Counted from the stretch's first letter, positions 49,648-57,988 are shown. The stretch: DNA of 64,000 bases from Parahoeflea halophila (GCF_900220985.1 NZ_OCPC01000006.1:17256-81255); one strand, 5' to 3'. Made by a program: numbers and translations. Notes: generated by a model from the letters alone, not told the origin.

Positions 49648-50373
49648 CTAGCCGTCCTGGTCGTCCCGGGTCGGGCCGAACACGGCTTCAAATGCTTCTC
49701 GCAGCCGGATGTCGGCCTCATGCATGGGAACGGGAAGACCCAGATCGACCAGGCTGGTCACACCGTGGGCACGCACGCCGCATGGCACGATTCCCGAAAA
49801 ATGCTCGAGCTGCGGATCCACATTCAGCGCCAGTCCGTGAAAGCTCACCCATTTGCGCAAGCGGATTCCGATCGCGGCGATCTTGTCTTCAGCCATCGAA
49901 CCGTCCGGCAGCGGAGCCTTGTCGGGACGCCGCACCCAGACCCCGACACGGTCCTCGCGGCGCTCTCCGGTCACGTTCATGCTTGCCAGCGTGGAGATGA
50001 TCACCGCCTCCATGGCCGAGACGAAGGCCCGCACATCCTGCCGCCTCCGCTTCAGATCAAGCATCACATAGGCGACTCGCTGGCCTGGCCCGTGATAGGT
50101 ATATTCGCCGCCGCGGCCGGTCGCGTGCACTTCGAACCGGTGGGGATCGACCAGGTCTTCGGTTCTGGCGCTGGTGCCGGCGGTGTAGAGCGGCGGGTGC
50201 TCCACCAGCCAGATCAACTCGTCGGCTTCCCCTGCGGCAATTCGTTCGGCCTCGGATTCCATCAGGGCGACAGCGGCCGGGTAGGGGGTAAGGCCTTCGG
50301 AAATCCGCCACCGGATCGGCGGACTGCCGGCTCGCGCGAAAAACCGCGTCTCGAGTGCATCACGTTGTGTCAT
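49648..50373 (-). CDS. lipB: Octanoyltransferase (lipoate biosynthesis)
   Basis: A 241-residue enzyme that moves octanoyl groups from acyl carrier protein to lipoyl domains. The active-site cysteine C198 in GIVPCGV and lysine K164 in [19 protein letters not shown] are present, with the [12 protein letters not shown] signature at about 87-98. No lipA neighbour is visible. Confidence 0.95.
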   Translation of the reverse strand: MTQRDALETRFFARAGSPPIRWRISEGLTPYPAAVALMESEAERIAAGEADELIWLVEHPPLYTAGTSARTEDLVDPHRFEVHATGRGGEYTYHGPGQRVAYVMLDLKRRRQDVRAFVSAMEAVIISTLASMNVTGERREDRVGVWVRRPDKAPLPDGSMAEDKIAAIGIRLRKWVSFHGLALNVDPQLEHFSGIVPCGVRAHGVTSLVDLGLPVPMHEADIRLREAFEAVFGPTRDDQDG

Positions 50374-50743
50374 GCAGCTTCTCTAGATCCGTTTGTCCAC
50401 AAAAGAAACAGGGTCGATGCAGCACTCCCATCACCTCTGCGTGTGCGGCAAACCCACGCCGCTGGTTACGCTTGCCGGGCAGGGGCTGATCCGGACGGTG
50501 ACGGCAGGCACCAACCGCTGAGCGCGCGACCGGTGAGGCGGGCAGAATCACTTTCTTCGGCGTATGGCGCGGCAGGCGGCGCGATTCCGTCGCGCTGTCC
50601 GGCCGGCGTCGTCAGCGCCGCTAGACCATATCGGCGAAAACGCCGCGGCAAGGATCTGCAACCCGCCGCATGAGCATCTGTTTGCATCGGGAATCCTGTT
50701 TTTCCCCTCGCATTGAACTCATGTGTTTTTTGTGACGAATGCG
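50374..50743. other. Intergenic stretch, no gene recognised
   Basis: Roughly 370 bp between lipB and the tRNA-Leu promoter with several GC-rich inverted repeats (for example around GGCGAAAACGCC near 50635). No coding frame carries a start with a ribosome binding site. Confidence 0.4.
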
Positions 50744-50772
50744 CTTGTGCAGCGCAAGTCCATTTGCTACAT
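50744..50772 (+). promoter_or_regulatory. Candidate promoter of tRNA-Leu
   Basis: CTTGTG (50744-50749), 17-bp spacer, CTACAT (50767-50772), close to the rhizobial CTTGAC-N17-CTATAT consensus and 34 bp before the tRNA. Confidence 0.55.
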
Positions 50773-50806
50773 GCAGCGCGCCGGACAGGTTTCGGCTCTA
50801 CCACGT

Positions 50807-50891
50807 GCGGTCGTGGCGGAATTGGTAGACGCGCAGCGTTGAGGTCGCTGTGGGGCAACCCGTGGAAGTTCGAGTCTTCTCGACCGCACCA
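50807..50891 (+). tRNA. tRNA-Leu (GAG anticodon)
   Basis: An 85-nt class II tRNA: acceptor GCGGTCG/CGACCGC, D-arm with TTGGTAGACGC, anticodon arm CAGCG-TTGAGGT-CGCTG (GAG), a variable arm TGGGGCAACCCG, T-arm GTTCGAGTC and encoded CCA. Confidence 0.96.
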
Positions 50892-50897
50892 TAAAAC

Positions 50898-50919
50898 ACC
50901 CGCTTCGGCGGGTTTTTTT
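50898..50919 (+). terminator. Terminator of tRNA-Leu
   Basis: Stem ACCCGC/GCGGGT around a TTCG loop followed by seven T residues, seven bases after the tRNA 3' end. Confidence 0.9.
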
Positions 50920-50936
50920 GTGCCTGTGATTGAACG

Positions 50937-50971
50937 GCAAAAAGGGCAGAAGGGGTCTGGCCTCTGCCCTT
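50937..50971 (-). terminator. Terminator of the dps operon
   Basis: Read on the minus strand, AAGGGCAGA/TCTGCCCTT (arms 50963-50971 and 50942-50950) is followed by a T-run, 26 bp after the dps stop. Confidence 0.8.
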
Positions 50972-50996
50972 GCGGCGTAATCCAGTTATGTCCGGA

Positions 50997-51512
50997 TCAG
51001 CTCGCGACAACCGAGCGCAGCATCCAAAGGGCCTTTTCGTGGAAGTTGAGCCGCTCGGTCAGCATGTCCTCGGTGACATTGTCCTCATTCTCCGCAGCCT
51101 CACCGGCGGCCTTGCGCATGTCGCGCACCGTCTGCTCGTGGTCCTTGATCAGATCAGCCACCATGTCGTGTGCGGAAGCCTGGTCGACGTCGGAGGCGGT
51201 GGGTGCAAAGGACTTGGCGATGTCGAGACTGACCGGGGCCAGGTGGCCCAGTGCGCGAATCCGCTCGGCGATGATATCCGTCGCCCCGAACAGCTCGTTG
51301 TAGTGCTCTTCGGTCAGCTCATGGATCGGCTTGAAGATCGGACCGACCACATTCCAGTGATAGATGTGGCTCTTGACCGTCAACCGGTAGGTCGCCGCCA
51401 GAATGTCTGAAAGGCTCTTGGACATCGACTTGCGGTAATCTGCCTTGAGCCCGGTGTTGATCTGGTCGCTGGAGGCTTCTGGCGTGAGGCTTGCAATGGC
51501 TGACTTGGCCAT
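50997..51512 (-). CDS. dps: Dps-family DNA-protecting ferritin
   Basis: A 171-residue protein forming 12-mer cages that oxidise and store iron and shield DNA. The ferroxidase-interface signature HIYHWNVVGPIFKPIHELTEEHYNELF (about 48-74) is intact, and the N-terminal lysines (AKSAIA...KADYRK) may bind DNA. AAAGGAACC is the ribosome binding site. Probably last gene of a four-gene operon driven by the EcfG-type promoter at 52596-52620; spacing to the upstream gene is 53 bases. Confidence 0.93.
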   Translation of the reverse strand: MAKSAIASLTPEASSDQINTGLKADYRKSMSKSLSDILAATYRLTVKSHIYHWNVVGPIFKPIHELTEEHYNELFGATDIIAERIRALGHLAPVSLDIAKSFAPTASDVDQASAHDMVADLIKDHEQTVRDMRKAAGEAAENEDNVTEDMLTERLNFHEKALWMLRSVVAS

Positions 51513-51565
51513 GATCTGGTTCCTTTCGGCGGATAATGGAAGTAGTCCGGTTCAATTGCCGGCGG

Positions 51566-51772
51566 TCAGAGAGTTGCGGGATCGTCCGATGGCGCCTGCT
51601 CAAGCGAAATCGAAGCGTCATCGGTCATGTAGTTGTCCGTGTCTTCGGCTACTGCGCCCCACATAACCCAAGCGGCTATGGCGGCGAGAATTAGGCTGAC
51701 GGCTAAGATGATCAGTACCGGCCTGCCTTGGCGGGCCTGGCGGACATTGATTGGATCGTTTGGTTCATTCAT
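51566..51772 (-). CDS. Small single-pass membrane protein, 68 aa, unknown
   Basis: A short N-terminal region (MNEPNDPINVRQARQGRP), one hydrophobic helix (VLIILAVSLILAAIAAWVMWG, about 19-39) and an acidic C-terminus (DTDNYMTDDASISLEQAPSDD). CAGGAGTTAC is a good ribosome binding site. Found between the holin-like gene and dps, so a stress-linked envelope role is inferred. Family not recognised. Confidence 0.72.
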   Translation of the reverse strand: MNEPNDPINVRQARQGRPVLIILAVSLILAAIAAWVMWGAVAEDTDNYMTDDASISLEQAPSDDPATL

Positions 51773-51805
51773 TTGTAACTCCTGAAATTGTTCATGACCG
51801 CACGG

Positions 51806-52219
51806 TCACTCGTCACTCGACCGCAGCATCGTGGCCGCGAGGGCGCCGATCAGCAGCCCGGCTACGATTGCCTTCGATTTGTGCTGGGCAATCATCGAAG
51901 AGGCGGAGGAAACCGCCAGCACCGACGCCCTTCCCGCCATTGCCGCATTCATGCGTCGCCGGGCGCGGCGGCGAAGCAGGACACGGATGCCGATCGCCAA
52001 GAGCGCCAGGACGAGCGCGAGGCCGGCTGTTGCCAGCAGGCCGTAAACAGGGCCGTAGGTCTCGGCTACGACCAGCGCGAAGGCACCGAACAGGGCACTG
52101 CATGCCATGAGTGCCATCAGGCCGATAAAGCCGAACAGGGCGGCGTCTCGGCGCACCTGCCTCGCCTTGGAACGCGCATAGGTCGTGGCAAGCGACGTTA
52201 GAGGGAGGACCGGAGGCAT
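51806..52219 (-). CDS. Holin-superfamily-III/YqjE-like membrane protein
   Basis: A 137-residue protein with hydrophobic segments at about 28-55 (LFGFIGLMALMACSALFGAFALVVAE), 58-80 and near the C-terminus (AIVAGLLIGALAATML), separated by an Arg-rich patch (RVLLRRRARRRMN). The pattern and its position six bases after a DUF883 gene parallel the E. coli yqjD-yqjE pair. Holin-like by fold; not evidence of a phage. Confidence 0.7.
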   Translation of the reverse strand: MPPVLPLTSLATTYARSKARQVRRDAALFGFIGLMALMACSALFGAFALVVAETYGPVYGLLATAGLALVLALLAIGIRVLLRRRARRRMNAAMAGRASVLAVSSASSMIAQHKSKAIVAGLLIGALAATMLRSSDE

Positions 52220-52225
52220 GAGCGC

Positions 52226-52561
52226 TTACCGGCGCAGCAGGATTGCTGCCAGGAAGCCTGCCGCCATCGCAACGCCGAGCGACTGCAACGGCTTTTCGCG
52301 CACGGTGCTGCTGACCTGCCTTTCCGCATTGGCGTAGTGCCCGGAGAGTTCGGCGATAACCCGTTCGCCGCTCTTGAGCAGTTCGTCAATTCGCTCCTCC
52401 GCCGCCTCGCGGGCAATCCCGGACTGCACCGCGCCAGCGCCAGCGAGCGCATCACTAAGCGCTTTGAGTTCCTCGCGGATACGTTGTGCGCGCTCACTGA
52501 TTTCATCGGCAGCCTTGTTTGCATTGTTGTTCGAACGTGCGGTTTTGCCGGTGGCAGCCAT
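52226..52561 (-). CDS. DUF883/ElaB-YqjD-like membrane-anchored protein
   Basis: A 111-residue protein: long amphipathic helical region (ADEISERAQRIREELKALSDALAGAG...RIDELLKSGERVIAELSGHY) and a C-terminal hydrophobic anchor (LGVAMAAGFLAAILLRR). E. coli relatives are sigma-S-dependent, inner-membrane proteins reported to bind ribosomes. Here an exact EcfG-type promoter lies 35 bp upstream and the gene heads the DUF883-holin-TM-dps operon. Confidence 0.85.
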   Translation of the reverse strand: MAATGKTARSNNNANKAADEISERAQRIREELKALSDALAGAGAVQSGIAREAAEERIDELLKSGERVIAELSGHYANAERQVSSTVREKPLQSLGVAMAAGFLAAILLRR

Positions 52562-52595
52562 CGTGTAACCTCTCCTGTCATGATTTCATCCGACC

Positions 52596-52620
52596 AACGC
52601 CGGCGCGATACGATGGTTCC
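52596..52620 (-). promoter_or_regulatory. EcfG-type promoter of the DUF883-dps operon
   Basis: Minus strand GGAAC (52620-52616), 16 bases, CGTT (52599-52596): exact match to the alphaproteobacterial GGAAC-N16-CGTT stress consensus, ending about 35 bp before the ATG. Confidence 0.85.
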
Positions 52621-52629
52621 GCTGGAAAA

Positions 52630-52660
52630 CAGAAAAAAGCCGCCGGAATGTTCCGGCGGC
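52630..52660 (-). terminator. Terminator of the PRC-barrel gene
   Basis: Palindromic stem GCCGCCGGAA/TTCCGGCGGC with a 2-base centre; on the minus strand it is followed by TTTTTT. It separates the PRC-barrel gene from the DUF883 operon promoter. Confidence 0.85.
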
Positions 52661-52688
52661 TCTCGCAATAGGGAAGGTGTCGGACTGG

Positions 52689-53606
52689 TTAGCCAGCCGG
52701 GACCACCAGGATCATGGTGTCACGCTCTGCTTCCCAGTTTTCTTCCGAGTATTCCTTCTGGGCTTCAAGCTGCTCTTGGGTAAACGGCGTGAAGATCGTC
52801 AGATCACCGTTGGCGTCGGCACGAATGTCGAGGTTTTCGGGCGAGACGGCCACTTGCTTTTCACCCATGCCAAGGAAACCGCCGACGTCGAGGATGAAAC
52901 CTTCGACCTTGTTGTCGGCGGTCAGCAGGACGTCACCGACTTCGCCGATGCTTTCATCGGTCGAGCTATAGACGGTGCGGCCGATCAGGTTTTCGGCGGT
53001 CAGATCGTCCGTGGTCACCTGGGTCATGGCCGAGCGATCGATTGTCGTCGTCTTTTCTTCCGCCGTTTCGACTGCGCTTTCGCCTTCGGCGATGTTCTCA
53101 GCGGTCCGGTCTTCGGCAGCCATCTGACCGGTTGCGTTCATCTCTTCGTCGGTGGAACGCGCTTCGTTGTAGAGCGCCGAGCGATCATAAGCGGGCGCTG
53201 CTTCAAGCTGCTCGCGGGTCATGTTGGCCACCAGCCAGCGTTCGCCGTCGCGGTCAACCCACTCGATGGTCTTGTAGTCGACGGCGACGTCCTTTTCGCC
53301 GATGCCCAGGAAGCCGCCAACGCCGACGATGATGGAGGCAACATCGCCTTCTGGCGTAATCACGATGTCGTTGATGTCGCCGATCATGTCTGCATCTTCA
53401 GCTGCCGAGCCGTAAACGGCCGAGCCGATCAGGTTGCTGGCGAGATTGTCGCCCTGAGCCATGGCCGCATTGGTGTCAGTTGCAACGACGGTTTCCGCTT
53501 CGGTTGCGGTGGTGTCGGTGGTTGCAGTGGTGGTGGTGCTGGCCGCCATCGCAGAGGTAGCAACAAACGTTGCGAGTGCGGTACTGGCCAAAAGTGTCTT
53601 GAACAT
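52689..53606 (-). CDS. Exported protein with two PRC-barrel domains
   Basis: A 305-residue protein with a signal peptide (MFKTLLASTALATFVATSAMA) and two related PRC-barrel repeats: NLIGSAVYGSAAEDADMIGDINDIV...GGFLGIGEKDVAV (about 52-130) and NLIGRTVYSSTDESIGEVGDVLL...GGFLGMGEKQVAV (about 190-260). The linker is acidic and Ala/Glu-rich. PRC domains bind partner proteins; a periplasmic structural or sensory role is inferred. An exact EcfG-type promoter lies 92 bp upstream. Confidence 0.88.
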   Translation of the reverse strand: MFKTLLASTALATFVATSAMAASTTTTATTDTTATEAETVVATDTNAAMAQGDNLASNLIGSAVYGSAAEDADMIGDINDIVITPEGDVASIIVGVGGFLGIGEKDVAVDYKTIEWVDRDGERWLVANMTREQLEAAPAYDRSALYNEARSTDEEMNATGQMAAEDRTAENIAEGESAVETAEEKTTTIDRSAMTQVTTDDLTAENLIGRTVYSSTDESIGEVGDVLLTADNKVEGFILDVGGFLGMGEKQVAVSPENLDIRADANGDLTIFTPFTQEQLEAQKEYSEENWEAERDTMILVVPAG

Positions 53607-53697
53607 GGTAATTTCCTCTTTGCATCGAAAGGTGCTTGCCGGGCTGGGCCGTGTGTGTGAGAGCGCTGGACCGGCTCGGCGATGGTTACACGGCGTA

Positions 53698-53722
53698 AAC
53701 GTGCTCGCCTGATCAAGGTTCC
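53698..53722 (-). promoter_or_regulatory. EcfG-type promoter of the PRC-barrel gene
   Basis: Minus strand GGAAC (53722-53718), 16 bases, CGTT (53701-53698). Exact consensus; the start codon is 92 bp downstream. Confidence 0.83.
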
Positions 53723-53730
53723 GGCCCGCT

Positions 53731-54846
53731 TCAACTTTTTTTGATCGGTGACGACGTCACTTGCGCGCCTCCGATGCGTTCCGGAAATGCGTTTCTGATC
53801 GCCGCGTAGCCCACGAGCAGAAACGGTACCGCCAGCAGTCCACCGACTGGTCCCCACATCCAGATCCAGAACGCGAGTGAGAGAAACACGAAGAACGGAT
53901 TGAGCGTGACCGATCGCCCGATCACCTGCGGAGTCACGATCTGGGCCTCGATCATGTTGAGCACCAGATAGCCGCCGACCGGCAGGAAGATGGCCGGCAT
54001 CGTGTCCCAGGTGGCCAGCCCGACCCCGAGCAGGATGGCGGCCATGACGGCAGGGCCGATATAGACGATGTAATTAAGACAGAAGGCAAGCATGCCCCAC
54101 AGATAAGGCTGCGGCACACCGAACAGCCACATGAGGCCGGCGGTCGCGACGCCCAGGCCGGCATTGATCACGGTAATTGACAGCAGGTAGCGCGAGACGA
54201 ACCATTCGGCATCCCGAAACATCCGCGCCGTTCTCAGCCGTGCGTGGCGGCTGAAGCACAGCGACAGCACGCTCGTGCGGATCGAGTGGCGTGTGGCAAG
54301 GAAGAAATACAGGCTTGCCAGGAACAGTATGATCTGCGCCATCAGGGCCGGGGCGAGGGTGGCAATTTCCTCAACCGCCGAGTCCTCGGCAATATCTACG
54401 GTCATCTCTGCCTTGCCGCCGGCAATGGTGCGGATCTGTTCCTGCACGCCGCCAAGCGTGTCGAACATGGTGCGCCAGTTGATAAGGTGGCGTTGCATTT
54501 CATGCCATATCTCGGGCAGCCTTTCGGTCCATATCGAAAGTGGCATTGAAAACAGTACCACCGCCGATCCGATCAGCGCGAGAAACAGGATCACCACCGT
54601 GGCCGCGGCAAGCGACGCGGGAATGAGCCGCTCGAGCTTGTTTGCGACCGGCGACGCCATCAAACCGGTGATGACGGCAAGGCAAACCGGGGCGAGAAAG
54701 GGTTGGGCATGATCAAGTGCTGCAAGCGTTACCAGCAGGCCGGTAACGATGATGGCGATGCGCGCGGTTGACTGCAATCCGGCATCCATTCCGGACTTGG
54801 CCGCGATGCGCACAACCGGCGGATCCATGCGATAAAGACGCTTCAT
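53731..54846 (-). CDS. AI-2E/PerM-family membrane transporter
   Basis: A 371-residue inner-membrane protein with about eight hydrophobic segments and the family C-terminus (NPFFVFLSLAFWIWMWGPVGGLLAVPFLLVGYAAIRNAFPE). PerM relatives include an autoinducer-2 exporter and Na+/H+ antiporters, so the substrate is open. An exact EcfG-type promoter lies 25 bp upstream, placing it in the general stress response. Confidence 0.88.
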   Translation of the reverse strand: MKRLYRMDPPVVRIAAKSGMDAGLQSTARIAIIVTGLLVTLAALDHAQPFLAPVCLAVITGLMASPVANKLERLIPASLAAATVVILFLALIGSAVVLFSMPLSIWTERLPEIWHEMQRHLINWRTMFDTLGGVQEQIRTIAGGKAEMTVDIAEDSAVEEIATLAPALMAQIILFLASLYFFLATRHSIRTSVLSLCFSRHARLRTARMFRDAEWFVSRYLLSITVINAGLGVATAGLMWLFGVPQPYLWGMLAFCLNYIVYIGPAVMAAILLGVGLATWDTMPAIFLPVGGYLVLNMIEAQIVTPQVIGRSVTLNPFFVFLSLAFWIWMWGPVGGLLAVPFLLVGYAAIRNAFPERIGGAQVTSSPIKKS

Positions 54847-54871
54847 TGAATGCCCCTGTGTAAACAGGGAA

Positions 54872-54896
54872 AACGCAACACTGGAACATTCGTTCC
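54872..54896 (-). promoter_or_regulatory. EcfG-type promoter of the AI-2E-family gene
   Basis: Minus strand GGAAC (54896-54892), 16 bases, CGTT (54875-54872), about 25 bp before the ATG. The region also has a GGAAC on the plus strand (54883) with no CGTT partner. Confidence 0.85.
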
Positions 54897-54961
54897 GCGC
54901 ATCGACATGCTAGCGGGGCATGGCGCGATGGCTTACTCGCGTCACCTTCCACGCCGGAAAA

Positions 54962-56647
54962 TCAGGCGGAAGCGGCAGGATCCTTCCTTCCGCTGGCTGC
55001 GGATCGTTGAAAATCTGCCTTGACGCGCTCGTATGGTACGGTGATCGTCACGTCGATGCCGTACTCGTCGGGTGTGATCTGCAGCGATCCACCCAGTTCA
55101 ACCCGCATCGTTGCGTCGAGCAGCTTGGTCCCGAAACCGCCTTTCTGGGTCAGCGCATTCGAATTCTGGTCATCAAGCGGTGTCTGGCTGCGCTCGCGCC
55201 ATGAGAAGATCAGTGATTTGCGCCTGTTCGCATCCGGCTCGACTCGCCACCAGATGTCCAACTTGCCGGTCTCCGACTGGGCCGCGCCGTATTTCAGCGC
55301 ATTGGTGGCGAGTTCGTGAAACGCAAGCCCGAAAGCCTGGGCCGCAACTTCATTGAGCTCGATTGTCGGGCCCTCGAGCTTGTCCTCATCCATTGTGTTG
55401 CCAAGCAGTTGCCGCAGTTCCTGGGCGAGAAGGGTTTTCAAATCGGCGCTCTGCCAGGAGGTGCGGGCGAGCAGGTCTTGCGAGGCGGCCATCGCCTGCA
55501 GCCGGGCGGTGAAGGATTGGTTGAAATCCGCAAGATTGTCGGCCGACCGTGCCGTCTGTCGTGACATGGCCATCACCCGGGCAATCATGTTCTTGATCCG
55601 GTGCTTCATTTCCTGCAGCAGGAATTCACGGTCGCTCAGAGCCCGTTCCGACTGCAGCCGCAGGGCTTCGCCGACTTCGATGATACGCTGCTGAGCACGT
55701 GAGGACGCGGCCAGCGCGGCGGCCAGCAGAAAGCCGGCAATTGCCAGCATGATGGTCCTGGTCTGGTCAACCGGTGGGCTGTAGATCTCGGAGGCCTGGA
55801 TTTCGACAGTCCATGTCCGTCCGGCGACTTCAATCGTCATCAGCGATGGCGGCGGCGCATCAAAGCTTTCGCTAGGCCGGTTCACCGACTGGTAGATCCG
55901 GCTTGCATCGGTGGGTTCGCCATCCCAGGCGGTGACATGAATAGGCAACATTGGCGACCGGTTGAGCGCCGACTCAAACAGGTTCGGAATGCGGAACGGC
56001 GCATAGATGAAGCCAAGCGGCCGCCCGGAATTGGGGGCAAAGAACGGAGTATACATCAAGAACCCGGGCTGCGGATTGCCGAAGTCCTCCTGCACCAGTT
56101 CAACCGAGCCGGAGGCACGCAGGCGCTGTTCGGTCAACGCCGCCAGAATCGCTGCCCGGCGGACCGGCTCCGAGTACATGTCGTAGCCCAGCGCCCGCCT
56201 GTTGGGCTCGTTATCGGGTTCCAGCATGACAATCGGGGTTCTGTAAGGCTCGTTGGTCTCGGGCCAGGATGTGCGCTCCAGGCCGTAATTCCGCTCCAGT
56301 TCAGCCGAGATTGCCTGGTCAGATTGCGGCCCGGATTGCACATAACGGGCAAAACCCAGCCCCTGAACCCCGTTGAATTGCTCGGTCTTTTGCAGATAAC
56401 TCACATAGACCTTGAACGCTTCGATACCGGGCACCTCGCCCGTGGCCTGGAAATGCGCTTCGACCGACTTGATCAGCAGCATGTGGTTTTCGACGCGGTC
56501 ACCGATCCGTTGAACCGCATCCTCGGCAATCCCGAGGAAAGTCAGCCTGTTGGTCTGATCGATCGTGTACCATGAGGCGGCGGCCGTTAGCATGCCGACG
56601 ATGGCCACTACGATGAAGACCAGGACTGGCTGGAATCGGTAAAACAA
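54962..56647 (-). CDS. CHASE-domain HWE/HRXXN sensor histidine kinase
   Basis: A 561-residue membrane sensor: helix 1 at about 8-28, an extracellular CHASE-type domain (about 70-250, including FNGVQGLGFARYV and GYDMYSEPVRRAAI), helix 2 at about 297-316, then the kinase. H349 in MKHRIKN is the phosphoacceptor, followed by the HELATNALKYGA N-box (H444, N449), WRE (483-485) and GGFGTKLL (503-510): a complete HWE kinase. Such kinases commonly feed PhyR. Downstream is the AI-2E gene; upstream a Crp/Fnr gene. Confidence 0.9.
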   Translation of the reverse strand: MFYRFQPVLVFIVVAIVGMLTAAASWYTIDQTNRLTFLGIAEDAVQRIGDRVENHMLLIKSVEAHFQATGEVPGIEAFKVYVSYLQKTEQFNGVQGLGFARYVQSGPQSDQAISAELERNYGLERTSWPETNEPYRTPIVMLEPDNEPNRRALGYDMYSEPVRRAAILAALTEQRLRASGSVELVQEDFGNPQPGFLMYTPFFAPNSGRPLGFIYAPFRIPNLFESALNRSPMLPIHVTAWDGEPTDASRIYQSVNRPSESFDAPPPSLMTIEVAGRTWTVEIQASEIYSPPVDQTRTIMLAIAGFLLAAALAASSRAQQRIIEVGEALRLQSERALSDREFLLQEMKHRIKNMIARVMAMSRQTARSADNLADFNQSFTARLQAMAASQDLLARTSWQSADLKTLLAQELRQLLGNTMDEDKLEGPTIELNEVAAQAFGLAFHELATNALKYGAAQSETGKLDIWWRVEPDANRRKSLIFSWRERSQTPLDDQNSNALTQKGGFGTKLLDATMRVELGGSLQITPDEYGIDVTITVPYERVKADFQRSAASGRKDPAASA

Positions 56648-56853
56648 ATCGGGGGTCTCTCAATACGGTACGTGCTATACCGGCTAAGCTGTTTACGCCA
56701 CAGATGCAAGATTACTGACGCCGCGCCGGGTCGCAACCGATTGCTGCAAGAGCCTCCGGCTGCGTATTCGGCCAAACGAAAGTGAGGCCAAGTGTGCCAA
56801 GATAGGACGTGTTTCCGCCGCGTCTATTACACAGGTTAAGCTGTTCGATGTAC

Positions 56854-57636
56854 TCAGGGAAGCTGTTTTCTGGATCTGCCGGTTCCTGACTTGGTTGAAA
56901 ATTCCATCAGGAATCGTTCATCGAAATCTGCAAAACTCACCGACCGGGAGACTTCCGGGAAACTCACAAAGCCCTTGTCGATCTTCAGCAGTCTTTCCCT
57001 GCTCAGCCGGCTGATCGAGCGATTGACGTGAACGGTGGACAGGCCCATGCAATCTCCGATCTGTTCCTGGGTCAGTTCAAGGTCGAAGCCGTAGTCACTG
57101 GCGAGATCAACCTGCTCAAGCCTTATCCACAACTCCAGCAGGAAATGTAGAATTCGCTGGGCTGCCGTGCGCGCCCCCAGTGATACCTTGTGTTCGGCGA
57201 GAATGTTGGCATGACGCATCGTCATCCAGTCCAGGCCGGAAGCAAGCACGGGAAAGCGCCGGTGGATTTCCAGGATCCGAACCGGTTCGATCAGCGCCAG
57301 CGAGCTGTTGGTCAGCGCGGCTGCAGAGTAAATCGAGGAATGGCTGAAATTGACATGTAGCCCGATGAAGTCGCCCGGAAGTGACACCCCGATGATCAGG
57401 CGCCTTCCAGCGGGCGTTATCCTGTAGCGGATGACCCAGCCGCGCCGCACCAGAAGGGTTACGCGCAGCGGTTCGCCGTCATGTATGAAGACGTCGCCTT
57501 TTGCGACCTCGGCCTGGTTTACCTGCATGGTCTCGAGATAATCGACTTCTTCCGATGTCAGAAGTACGGATCTTCCCAGCCGGCGGACAAGCGGACTTGC
57601 GTTCTTGGGAATCGCGCTCTGGTTTTTGCCGGGCAT
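56854..57636 (-). CDS. Crp/Fnr-family transcriptional regulator
   Basis: A 260-residue regulator: cyclic-nucleotide-binding-like domain (about 30-150, VAKGDVFIHDGEPLRVTLLVRRGWV) and C-terminal helix-turn-helix (LTQEQIGDCMGLSTVHVNRSISRLSRERLL, about 192-222). It lacks the N-terminal cysteines of an FNR iron-sulfur sensor. This form occurs widely near stress genes in rhizobia. No EcfG-type promoter seen. Confidence 0.88.
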   Translation of the reverse strand: MPGKNQSAIPKNASPLVRRLGRSVLLTSEEVDYLETMQVNQAEVAKGDVFIHDGEPLRVTLLVRRGWVIRYRITPAGRRLIIGVSLPGDFIGLHVNFSHSSIYSAAALTNSSLALIEPVRILEIHRRFPVLASGLDWMTMRHANILAEHKVSLGARTAAQRILHFLLELWIRLEQVDLASDYGFDLELTQEQIGDCMGLSTVHVNRSISRLSRERLLKIDKGFVSFPEVSRSVSFADFDERFLMEFSTKSGTGRSRKQLP

Positions 57637-57655
57637 GCAGGAACTTTCGCAATCA

Positions 57656-57686
57656 AAAGGCCCGGCAACAATATCGCCGGGCCTTT
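57656..57686. terminator. Terminator of the CsbD gene (possibly bidirectional)
   Basis: Ten-bp stem AAAGGCCCGG/CCGGGCCTTT with an 11-nt loop; on the minus strand it ends in TTTT. Located just after the CsbD stop. Confidence 0.82.
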
Positions 57687-57700
57687 GAAACTCTACGTGA

Positions 57701-57898
57701 TCAGTTCTGGTTCAACCAGCTGTCGATTTCGCGCTCTGCCTCGTCGCGGGTCTTGCCGTAGCGGGCCTGGATCTTGCCGGCCAGTTCGTCGCGGCGTCCT
57801 TCAACCTGGTCCAGATCGTCATTGGTGAGCTCGCCCCACTGTGCCTGAGCCTTGCCCTTGTATTCGTTCCACTTGCCTTCAACAATATCCCAGTTCAT
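57701..57898 (-). CDS. CsbD-family stress protein
   Basis: A 65-residue hydrophilic protein: MNWDIVEGKWNEYKGKAQAQWGELTNDDLDQVEGRRDELAGKIQARYG is the CsbD pattern. Relatives are among the most strongly induced general stress proteins, of unknown mechanism. Ribosome binding site AAGGAGAAATC; exact EcfG-type promoter about 65 bp upstream. Confidence 0.93.
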   Translation of the reverse strand: MNWDIVEGKWNEYKGKAQAQWGELTNDDLDQVEGRRDELAGKIQARYGKTRDEAEREIDSWLNQN

Positions 57899-57963
57899 CT
57901 GATTTCTCCTTGGTTTTGAAGCTGTTGGCCATTTGGCGCTGTTCGCGTCCGGCCTGTTTTCAT

Positions 57964-57988
57964 AACGTCAAAGCCGGTGAATGGTTCC
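57964..57988 (-). promoter_or_regulatory. EcfG-type promoter of the CsbD gene
   Basis: Minus strand GGAAC (57988-57984), 16 bases, CGTT (57967-57964). Exact consensus. Confidence 0.85.

Noticed and set aside
49513-50673. 386-aa plus-strand frame opposite lipB
   Set aside because: It mirrors lipB, which has its catalytic motifs; composition is Arg/Ser/Pro-rich noise without a ribosome binding site.
51806-52219. Holin-like gene as a sign of a prophage
   Set aside because: No phage structural, integrase or lysis genes nearby; pairing with DUF883 and the stress promoter fits the YqjD/YqjE arrangement.
52677-53660. 327-aa plus-strand frame opposite the PRC-barrel gene
   Set aside because: The minus-strand gene has a signal peptide, two recognisable domains, a promoter and a terminator; the plus-strand frame is a shadow.
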